DNA from: Nocardia veterana NBRC 100344
GTDB taxonomy: Bacteria; Actinomycetota; Actinomycetes; Mycobacteriales; Mycobacteriaceae
Length of the DNA stretch: 53,098 nucleotides
Assembly (NCBI RefSeq): GCF_000308855.1
Contig: NZ_BAGM01000094.1
Location: forward strand, 1-53,098
Reading direction: 5' to 3'
Numbering within the stretch: position 1 is the first letter of the stretch; each line of letters begins with the position of its first letter. Made by a program: the position numbers and the translations under genes. This document shows, piece by piece, positions 47,145-53,098 of the stretch. The notes under the pieces were generated by a model. That model was not told the origin of the DNA. It saw only the letters and a program-made list of their open reading frames with translations, and made no database searches.

Positions 47145-48743
47145 TCAGCTCAGGTCGACCTGCGTCACCTTCGCGGCGCCGACCGCTTCGGCGATCGCGG
47201 ACTGCACATCGGCCGGGACGGATTCGTTGACACGCAGGATGACGGTCGCGCCTTCCTTGTCGATGTCCTGGCTCAGCTGCGCGGCCTGGATATCGATCGC
47301 GGCCTCGCCCAGCTTGGTGCCGATCTTGCCCAGCGCGCCGGGGCGATCGTCGTAGTTGAGGACGGCCAGGTTCAGGCCCTCGGCCCGCATGTCGTAGTTG
47401 CGGCCGTTGATGTTGACGATCTTCTCGACCTGAGCGGGCTCGGTCAGGGTGCCGGCGACGTTCAGGGTGCGGCCGTCGCCGAAAACCGCACGCAGGTCGA
47501 CCAGGCTGCGGTGCGTCGGGCTTTCGCTGTGCGTGCTGACGGTGGCTTCCAGGCCCCGCTCCTTGGCAAGCGACGGGGCGTTGACGAAGGTCACGGCGTC
47601 CTCGACGAGTGCGGAGAACACACCCCGCAGCGCCGAGAGCTCCAGCACCGCAACATCTTCCGAGGACAGCTCGCCACGGACCTGAATCTCCAGCGAGACG
47701 GGCAGCTCGTCGGCGAGGGCGCCCAGCAGCACACCCTGCTTGCGGACGATGTCCAGCCAGGGGGCGACGATCTCGTTGACCGCCCCGCCGGCGACGTTCA
47801 CCGCGCCCGGCACGAACTCGCCGGCGAGGGCGAGCTGGACCGACTTGGCGACATCGGTGCCGGCGCGGTCCTGGGCCTCGGCGGTGGAGGCGCCCAGGTG
47901 CGGGGTCACGACGACCTGCGGCAGCTCGAACAACGGGCTGTCGGTGCACGGCTCGGTCTCGAACACGTCGATGCCGGCGGCGCGCACGTGGCCGGAGGTG
48001 ATGGCGTCGGCCAGCGCCTGCTCGTCGATCAGACCGCCACGGGCGGCGTTGACGATGATCACGCCCTTCTTGGTCTTGGCCAGGGTCTCCCGATTCAGCA
48101 TGCCCTTGGTCTCGGGAGTCTTGGGCAGGTGAATGGAGATGAAGTCGGCGCGCTCGAGCACCTCGTCCAGGCTCAGCAGCTCGATGCCCAGCTGGGCGGC
48201 GCGTGCCGGGGAGGTGTAGGGGTCGTACGCGATGACCTTGGTCTCGAACGCGGCCAGACGCTGCGCGAACAACTGGCCGATGCGGCCCAGGCCGATGACG
48301 CCCACGGTCTTGCCGAAGATCTCGACACCGTTGAACTTGCTGCGCTGCCAGGTGTGCTCACGCAGGGTGGCATCGGCGGCCGGAATCTGGCGAGCCGCGG
48401 CCAGCAGCAGGGTCACCGCGTGCTCGGCGGCGGTGTGGATGTTGGAGGTCGGTGCGTTGACGACCATGACACCGCGCTCGGTGGCGGCCGGGACGTCGAC
48501 GTTGTCGAGGCCGACGCCCGCGCGGGCGACGATCTTCAGGTTCTTACCGGCCTCGAGCACCTCGGCGTCGACGGTGGTGGCCGAGCGGACCAGCAGCGCG
48601 TCGGCCTCGGGCACGGCGGCCAGCAGCTCGGGTCGATTGGGGCCGTCGACCCAGCGAACCTCGACACCGTCACCGAGCGCATCGACGGTCGACTGGGCGA
48701 GCTTGTCGGCGATCAGAACAACAGGACGGCCATTTTGGCTCAC
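47145..48743 (-). CDS. serA: D-3-phosphoglycerate dehydrogenase
   Basis: 532 residues, the long mycobacterial form. Substrate and NAD domains (KIVARAGVGLDNVD, VGVIGLGRIGQLFAQRL, NAARGGLIDEQAL, VVVTPHLGASTAEAQ with catalytic His), then the intervening domain and a C-terminal ACT domain (NYDMRAEGLNLAVLNYDDRPGALGKIG) for serine feedback. First step of serine synthesis. GTG at 48743 with AGGAG nine bases upstream. Confidence 0.97.
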   Translation of the reverse strand: MSQNGRPVVLIADKLAQSTVDALGDGVEVRWVDGPNRPELLAAVPEADALLVRSATTVDAEVLEAGKNLKIVARAGVGLDNVDVPAATERGVMVVNAPTSNIHTAAEHAVTLLLAAARQIPAADATLREHTWQRSKFNGVEIFGKTVGVIGLGRIGQLFAQRLAAFETKVIAYDPYTSPARAAQLGIELLSLDEVLERADFISIHLPKTPETKGMLNRETLAKTKKGVIIVNAARGGLIDEQALADAITSGHVRAAGIDVFETEPCTDSPLFELPQVVVTPHLGASTAEAQDRAGTDVAKSVQLALAGEFVPGAVNVAGGAVNEIVAPWLDIVRKQGVLLGALADELPVSLEIQVRGELSSEDVAVLELSALRGVFSALVEDAVTFVNAPSLAKERGLEATVSTHSESPTHRSLVDLRAVFGDGRTLNVAGTLTEPAQVEKIVNINGRNYDMRAEGLNLAVLNYDDRPGALGKIGTKLGEAAIDIQAAQLSQDIDKEGATVILRVNESVPADVQSAIAEAVGAAKVTQVDLS

Positions 48744-48934
48744 TGTGGGGCACTCCTGGGGAAAGAGGTCGGCATTTACCGCGGCCCAGCTTAATGGGCG
48801 CGCTCCGGCGCCGATGTACCGCCCGGTAGGCAGGCGCCCTCACACCGCGTCCGGAGCGCGCCCGCACCGGCACCCGGTCCGGCGCGGCCCGCGCGACGCG
48901 GCGGGCGAACAGGCGCCGGTTCAGGAGATGCGAA

Positions 48935-48966
48935 GGGGCCCCGCACCTCGAAAGGTGCGGGGCCCC
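48935..48966 (-). terminator. Terminator hairpin after the first cold-shock gene
   Basis: Perfect 14-base arms GGGGCCCCGCACCT and AGGTGCGGGGCCCC around CGAA, about 60 bases past the csp stop on the minus strand. The remaining intergenic 48744-48934 shows no gene. Confidence 0.8.
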
Positions 48967-49024
48967 AAGTTAAGTCGCGGACCTTCTCACGCTACGTGGA
49001 GTGGCGTGCGGTCGGCGGACTCGA

Positions 49025-49228
49025 TCAGATAACGCTCACGTTCTGAGCCTGCGGGCCCTTCTGGCCCTGCCCGATCTCGAACTGCACGCGCTGCCCCTCG
49101 TCGAGGGACCGGAATCCGCTACCGCTCACAGCCGAGTAGTGCACGAACACATCGGGACCACCGTCGTCCTGAGCGATGAACCCGAAGCCCTTCTCGCTGT
49201 TGAACCACTTCACTACGCCTTGCGCCAT
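49025..49228 (-). CDS. cspA: Cold-shock protein (CspA family)
   Basis: 67 residues. [20 protein letters not shown] with RNP1 (KGFGFI) and RNP2 (VFVHY, His30), the standard single-strand nucleic-acid-binding face. An RNA chaperone. ATG at 49228 with AGAAGGT upstream. Leader of perhaps 100 bases or more, as is common for csp messages. Confidence 0.95.
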   Translation of the reverse strand: MAQGVVKWFNSEKGFGFIAQDDGGPDVFVHYSAVSGSGFRSLDEGQRVQFEIGQGQKGPQAQNVSVI

Positions 49229-49352
49229 TTCATACCTTCTGTAGACGAGCCGAGCCGATCAACGTCACGATCGGGCCGGTCTCGATCATCCAGCCTGCCA
49301 CGGACCGTGACCGCGCGCCACCATGGTGGACGGAAAACCACGCCGCCCCGGC

Positions 49353-49384
49353 AACATTTCCGAAGTGGTAACATTTCACAATGT
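49353..49384. promoter_or_regulatory. Repeats upstream of the first cold-shock gene
   Basis: AACATTTC occurs twice (49353-49360 and 49370-49377), and the second copy is part of the inverted repeat ACATT-TCAC-AATGT (49371-49384). The AT-rich block stands out in GC-rich surroundings and lies 125-156 bases ahead of csp, so it may be the promoter or an operator. Confidence 0.4.
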
Positions 49385-49481
49385 TCGGCCGTGATTGTCC
49401 CGTGATAGCGCGGACCCGAGGGCCGAGTAGCGCCCGGACGATATATCGAAATGGCGCGGGAGCGCCCTTTCCCCGATGAAA

Positions 49482-49519
49482 CGGGTCGACCCCGGGCACC
49501 ATGGCCCGGGGTCGACCCG
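49482..49519. terminator. Terminator hairpin after the 38-residue small ORF
   Basis: Perfect 16-base arms (49482-49497 and 49504-49519, starting CGGGTCGACCCC) around a six-base loop, 30 bases past the small ORF's stop. The rest of 49229-49548 has no gene I can support apart from the repeats listed. Confidence 0.8.
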
Positions 49520-49548
49520 AGATCGCGTCGTGCGACCGAAATCAGCGA

Positions 49549-49665
49549 TCAGCCACCGAACGAGCCGGTCCACAGGGTGTTGACCAGGCCGTGGAAGGCC
49601 GCACCCAGGGTGTCGAACAGGCCGTTCACAGCAGCGCTACCGGTGTCGATGATAACGGGGATCAT
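49549..49665 (-). CDS. Small protein of 38 residues
   Basis: ATG at 49665 preceded by GAAGAGGT (ribosome site, 4-10 bases away), 38 codons, TGA at 49549-49551. Starts MIPVIIDTGSAAVNGLFDTL and ends LWTGSFGG. The middle (NGLFDTLGAAFHGLVNTLW) alternates hydrophobic and small/polar residues, with a repeat-like NGLFDTL / HGLVNTL, and should form an amphipathic or membrane-seeking helix. A 16-bp terminator follows. No Cys, one Trp, almost no charge. I recognise no family; similar short uncharged peptides exist in nocardiae. Well supported as a gene by its ribosome site and terminator, function unknown. Confidence 0.65.
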   Translation of the reverse strand: MIPVIIDTGSAAVNGLFDTLGAAFHGLVNTLWTGSFGG

Positions 49666-49801
49666 AAATACCTCTTCGTTGTTTCAATTCGGTCGTACAA
49701 ACTGACGATCAACATATCGAGGTCCCCACAGGGCGCGTTAACCCGATTTCGGGAAAAGTGATCCCGCTGACACATCGAGCGATGTGTGGGTAACGCCACA
49801 A

Positions 49802-50011
49802 CTATCCGACGGGGCGGATTCGCACGCTCTTGGCCTCCGGGCCGGCCTTGGTGTGGCGGACATCGAACTCCACGCGCTGGCCCTGGACCAATCGACGGAA
49901 ACCATCGCCGAAGACCTCGGTGTATTCGACGAAAACCTCCGGTCCCCCGCCGTCCGGGATTATGAAACCGAAGCCTTTCTCACTGTCGAACCACTTCACG
50001 GTGCCGTGCAA
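49802..50011 (-). CDS. Divergent cold-shock-like protein
   Basis: 69 residues from a TTG start ([17 protein letters not shown]). RNP1 KGFGFI is intact but RNP2 reads VFVEY (Glu29) where nearly all Csps have VFVHY. The C-terminal part (AGPEAKSVRIRPVG) also differs. Binding to single-stranded RNA may be altered. AGAAG upstream of the TTG. Second csp within 800 bases, not a recent duplicate of the first. Confidence 0.85.
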   Translation of the reverse strand: MHGTVKWFDSEKGFGFIIPDGGGPEVFVEYTEVFGDGFRRLVQGQRVEFDVRHTKAGPEAKSVRIRPVG

Positions 50012-50102
50012 CTATGCTTCTCACTTCTTCTCGATATCGGGCCAGCCAGAGGGTAACCGGCCCCTCACCGACAGTCCAGCGCCGCCGGCGCTCGGCCCCT
50101 TC

Positions 50103-50912
50103 CTACCGCTCCGGACGCCGCAATTCGTGTTGCAGCGCTTCCAGTTCCGCGCCGCCCGCCATCTGCCGTGTCAACTCCGCGACGTCGATCTCGGACTTGT
50201 CGTAACTTCCGAGCTCCCGGCCTCGCCGCAACAGCAGGAAGCGATCCCCGACCGGGTAGGCATGGTGCGGATTGTGGGTGATCAGCACCACCCCCAGCCC
50301 GCGATCGCGCGCCTGCGCGACGTATCGCAGCACCACCCCGGACTGTTTGACCCCGAGCGCGGCGGTGGGTTCGTCGAGGATCAAGACCCTGGCGCCGTAA
50401 TGCACCGCGCGGGCGATCGCCACACATTGGCGCTGGCCGCCGGACAGGGTGCCCACGGGTCGTTCCAGATCCTGGATCTCGATACCCATGTCGGACAGTG
50501 CCTTTCGGGTGATCTCGCGGGCGGTTCCGCGATCCAGCAGGCGGAACGGCCCGACACCGACGGTCGGTTCGGACCCGAGCACGAAATTGCGCCACACGCT
50601 CATCAGCGGCACGACCGCCAGATCCTGATACACGGTGGCGATCCCTCGATCCAGAGCCGCACGGGGCGAGGCGAACCGCGTGGGCTCCCCGTCGACGCGC
50701 AATTCGCCGGCGTCGTGCTGGTGGACTCCGGCGAGGATCTTGATCAGCGTCGATTTTCCGGCGCCGTTGTCACCCAGGACGCAGGTGACCCGTCCGGCCT
50801 CGACTCGCAGGTTGATGCCCTGCAGTGCCACGACACGGCCGTAACTCTTTCCGATGCCGACGGTTTCGATGAGCGGCGGTTCGAGCAGCGGTGGGTCCAC
50901 GGGCGCGATCAT
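50103..50912 (-). CDS. Sugar ABC transporter ATP-binding protein (single-domain, FrcA-like)
   Basis: 269 residues. Walker [11 protein letters not shown] (Lys53), signature [14 protein letters not shown], Walker [13 protein letters not shown], switch His in VVLITHN. CUT2 sugar ATPases are usually about 500 residues with two ATPase domains; this one has a single domain, like FrcA. ATG overlaps the permease stop by 4 bases (ATGA). Energises the adjacent permease. Confidence 0.93.
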   Translation of the reverse strand: MIAPVDPPLLEPPLIETVGIGKSYGRVVALQGINLRVEAGRVTCVLGDNGAGKSTLIKILAGVHQHDAGELRVDGEPTRFASPRAALDRGIATVYQDLAVVPLMSVWRNFVLGSEPTVGVGPFRLLDRGTAREITRKALSDMGIEIQDLERPVGTLSGGQRQCVAIARAVHYGARVLILDEPTAALGVKQSGVVLRYVAQARDRGLGVVLITHNPHHAYPVGDRFLLLRRGRELGSYDKSEIDVAELTRQMAGGAELEALQHELRRPER

Positions 50913-51976
50913 CGGCGCAACCTTTCCGCATGTTTGGCGAAGGCGTCGTTGACCGAGACCGCCGCCAGCAGCAGCACGCCGAGAAACAGCATGAACCAGT
51001 CACTGTCCCAGCGGGCGAACACGATTCCCTGTCGGGCCATCCCGAAGATCAACGCGCCGATCGCCGCACCCAGCACCGAGCCGAAGCCGCCGGTCAGCAG
51101 GCAGCCGCCGACCACCGCGGCGATGATGTACTGAAACTCCAGTCCCACACCCTGATTGGCCTGCACACTCGCGAAGCGCAGCAGATTGCACGCTCCGACG
51201 ATCCAGCCGGCGAAAGCGGTACCCATGAACAGCAGGATCTTGGTCCGCGCCGCCGGAACACCGACGGCCCTGGCACTGGGCAGCGAGCCGCCGACGGCGT
51301 AGATCCAATTCCCGAACCGGGTGCGGACCAACAGCAGCAGCGCCACCGCGGTGGCCGCGATCCACCACAGCACCGACGCCTGGATGCGAGCGTCGCCCAC
51401 CCGCGTGGTGGCCGCGAACACCCAGCCGGCCGAGGAGTATCCGGGCGCGGAACGGATGCCCGAGACCTGCACGGTCCCCGTCACCAGCCGGGTGACCCCG
51501 AGGTTGAGACCCTGCAGGGCCAGGAATGTGCCGAGCGTGACGATGAAACTGGGCAGCCCGGTGCGCACGACCACCCAGCCGTTCAGCGCCCCGACCGTGA
51601 GCGCGAAGAGCAGCGACGCCCCGAGGGCGAACCAGACGTTCCAGCCGGCGTGCACGGCGAGCAAGGCCGTCACGATCGCGGTGGAGGCGGTCATCACGCC
51701 GGCGGAGAGATCGAATTCGCCACCGATCATCAACAGTGCCACCGCGACCGCCATGATGCCGAGCGTGGAGGCGTCGTCGAGCCAGGTGGACACCCCGAGC
51801 GGGCTGAGAAAGCGGTCGGTGACGACGGCGAAAAAGATAAAGACCACCAGCGCACCGAGCCCGGCCCCGAGCTCGGGCCGCACGATCAGCCGATCGACCA
51901 GGGCGGGCCGGTTCGCGCCCGCAGGTGCGGGTTCGACGGGATGCGAGGGTTCGGAAACCGTTGCGGGATCGCTCAT
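50909..51976 (-). CDS. Sugar ABC transporter permease (CUT2, FrcC/RbsC-like)
   Basis: 355 residues with 8-10 hydrophobic segments. [23 protein letters not shown] and [20 protein letters not shown] are BPD-transp-2 hallmarks; the cytoplasmic loop with [20 protein letters not shown] contacts the ATPase. ATG at 51976, 13 bases after the binding-protein stop; overlaps the ATPase start by four bases. Confidence 0.93.
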   Translation of the reverse strand: MSDPATVSEPSHPVEPAPAGANRPALVDRLIVRPELGAGLGALVVFIFFAVVTDRFLSPLGVSTWLDDASTLGIMAVAVALLMIGGEFDLSAGVMTASTAIVTALLAVHAGWNVWFALGASLLFALTVGALNGWVVVRTGLPSFIVTLGTFLALQGLNLGVTRLVTGTVQVSGIRSAPGYSSAGWVFAATTRVGDARIQASVLWWIAATAVALLLLVRTRFGNWIYAVGGSLPSARAVGVPAARTKILLFMGTAFAGWIVGACNLLRFASVQANQGVGLEFQYIIAAVVGGCLLTGGFGSVLGAAIGALIFGMARQGIVFARWDSDWFMLFLGVLLLAAVSVNDAFAKHAERLRR

Positions 51977-51989
51977 TTCAGATCCCCGC

Positions 51990-53075
51990 TCACCGCGTGC
52001 CCTGGGCCACGAGGGGGGCGATGGCGTCGACGTCGGATGCGTCCACGAACGCCGGCCCGGTCTGCACCGGCATCCCACCGCCGACGGTGTCGAGGTTGCG
52101 CCGGTACAACTGCAGCATCACCACCGGTAGATAGCCCTGTTCGTACTGTTGTTGGTCGACGGCGAACAGCAGCGCGCCGGACCGGATCGCCTCCACCACA
52201 TCGGAATTGAGATCGAAGGTGGCGACGGCGGCGCGGGCGTGCGCTTCCCGAGCTCCGTCCACCGCGCGCGCGGCGATCTGCGAATTCAGCGTGAGCACGG
52301 CGTCGATCGAGCGGTCGGCCTCGAGTGCGCCCTTGATCCGCGACTGCGCATCGGTCGGATTGTTGATATCCACCTGTAGCGTGGTGGCATTGCCACCGAA
52401 CCCGTCGATCGCCCCGGCGCAGCGTTCGTTGGCACCGATATTGCCGGCTTCGTGAATCACGCAGAGCATCTTCGCCTTTCCCGCCTCGCGCAGGCGCTTT
52501 CCGGCGGCCGTCCCGGCCTGTCGCTCGCTCTGGCCGACGTGCCCGATCGCACCGACAGCCGCGCTGTCGGCCGCGCCGGAATTGATCGTGACCACCGGAA
52601 TGCCCGCCGCCACCGCGCGTGCGACCGCGGGCCGCAGCGCCTGCGGGTTCGCCATCGACACCACCAGTCCGTCGACATGCCGGGCCACCGCATTGTCCAC
52701 GAGATGCGACTGCTCACCGGGATCGCCCGAGGAGTTGTAATCGACCTGGACATCGAGGTCACGGCCGGCTGCCTCGGCGCCGTTCTTCACCACATTCCAG
52801 AACGCGTCGCCCGGACTGCCGTGGGTGACGACGGCGACGGAACGCAGTGGCGCGGCGGTCGCCGTTGCGGTAGCCGGCATCGGGGTCGTGTCGGCTCCCG
52901 GACCGCTACATGCCGCCAGGATCACCGCCAGGACGAACCACGGTGCGATACGAGCGGCGAAGACGCGCGCGGCAGCGGTGGTCGTCGTGCGCGCCTCCGG
53001 CAGCGATCGCGCCGTACGCCCGCGCGAGGTCGGCGACGACCCGGAACGAAGATTCCTGGCTGGCCGTGAGCTCAT
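51990..53075 (-). CDS. Sugar-binding lipoprotein (periplasmic binding protein, ribose/fructose type)
   Basis: 361 residues. Lipobox LAAC with Cys56 after an unusually long Arg/Thr-rich N-terminus (44 residues) and a hydrophobic stretch (PWFVLAVILAAC). Mature part is a type-1 periplasmic sugar-binding fold (SVAVVTHGSPGDAFWNVVKNG, DGLVVSMANPQAL, GIPVVTINSG, VGQSERQAGTAAGKRL, DAVLTLNSQIAARAV, FDLNSDVVEAI, DQQQYEQGYLPVVMLQLY). First gene of the operon with permease and ATPase. The ATG at 53075 is near the window edge and the frame is open beyond it, so the true start could lie outside or at a later codon. Confidence 0.88.
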   Translation of the reverse strand: MSSRPARNLRSGSSPTSRGRTARSLPEARTTTTAAARVFAARIAPWFVLAVILAACSGPGADTTPMPATATATAAPLRSVAVVTHGSPGDAFWNVVKNGAEAAGRDLDVQVDYNSSGDPGEQSHLVDNAVARHVDGLVVSMANPQALRPAVARAVAAGIPVVTINSGAADSAAVGAIGHVGQSERQAGTAAGKRLREAGKAKMLCVIHEAGNIGANERCAGAIDGFGGNATTLQVDINNPTDAQSRIKGALEADRSIDAVLTLNSQIAARAVDGAREAHARAAVATFDLNSDVVEAIRSGALLFAVDQQQYEQGYLPVVMLQLYRRNLDTVGGGMPVQTGPAFVDASDVDAIAPLVAQGTR

Positions 53076-53098
53076 CGTGCCCGGTAATCTGCGGGACA

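Noticed and set aside
1..53098. Insertion sequences, prophage, integrase or CRISPR arrays
   Set aside because: None found: no transposase, integrase or Cas-like protein in any convincing frame, and no regularly spaced repeats.

Overview
The window is high-GC DNA from a mycolic-acid actinobacterium, most likely Nocardia or a close relative. The evidence is GTG/TTG starts, SepIVA, FbiD with an F420-type flavin enzyme, a HupB with a long lysine-rich tail, a long biotin pyruvate carboxylase, and gene order. From about 6.7 kb to 48.7 kb the order matches, from memory, the Mycobacterium tuberculosis stretch from fpg (Rv2924c) to serA1 (Rv2996c): mutM-rnc-DUF177-sepIVA, coaD-rsmD-pyc, recG-DAK2, ung-thiL, DUF3515-ddl-gpsA-fbiD-ppk1-mutT1, hupB-leuD-leuC-IclR, an F420 enzyme, gltX-FAH-MFS-leuB-serA. 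Species-specific genes are slotted between these blocks. I see no insertion sequence, prophage, integrase or CRISPR array.

Layout. 0-1.6 kb: end of kdpD and all of kdpE (potassium sensing). 1.7-2.4 kb: OsmC-like protein and acylphosphatase. 2.5-5.0 kb: a three-gene cassette (membrane-anchored Tyr/Gly-rich protein, ATP-grasp ligase of the glutathionylspermidine-synthase family, DUF350 membrane protein) recalling E. coli ygiB-ygiC and yjfL-yjfM-yjfC; its function is unknown. 5.0-10.0 kb, minus strand: PHP protein, RibD/DHFR-like protein, mutM, rnc, rpmF, DUF177 and sepIVA. 10.3-12.2 kb: GtrA-like protein and an AbiEi/DUF559-like protein. 12.3-17.0 kb: coaD, then rsmD and pyc. 17.2-19.8 kb: a cobalamin riboswitch driving metE. 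20.1-25.5 kb: a RamB/ScfR-type regulator converging on recG and a DAK2/FakA-like gene. 25.8-32.0 kb: rpmB, GNAT, small secreted protein, ung, thiL, DUF3515, DUF6191, ddl, gpsA. 32.1-36.2 kb: fbiD, ppk1, mutT1. 36.3-40.2 kb: hupB, leuD, leuC and a divergent LtbR-like IclR regulator. 40.2-44.8 kb: F420-type flavoprotein, tRNA-Glu, tRNA-Gln, gltX, FAH-family hydrolase, MFS transporter. 45.0-48.7 kb: secreted protein, leuB, serA. 49.0-50.0 kb: two cold-shock genes flanking an unannotated 38-residue peptide gene that has its own ribosome site and a 16-bp terminator hairpin. 50.1-53.1 kb: a sugar ABC operon (binding lipoprotein, permease, single-domain ATPase).

How they work together. Branched-chain and one-carbon/serine metabolism dominate (leuB, leuC, leuD, serA, metE, pyc), with local control by an IclR protein and a B12 riboswitch. 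Genome maintenance (mutM, ung, recG, mutT1, hupB), ribosome assembly (rnc, rsmD, rpmF, rpmB), wall and division functions (ddl, sepIVA) and cofactors (coaD, thiL, fbiD) fill the rest. At least eight starts sit 6-7 nt downstream of a -10-like hexamer with no ribosome site, which suggests frequent leaderless transcription. The best candidates for something undescribed are the ATP-grasp/DUF350 cassette and the small ORFs at 49.6, 45.0 and 11.0 kb.
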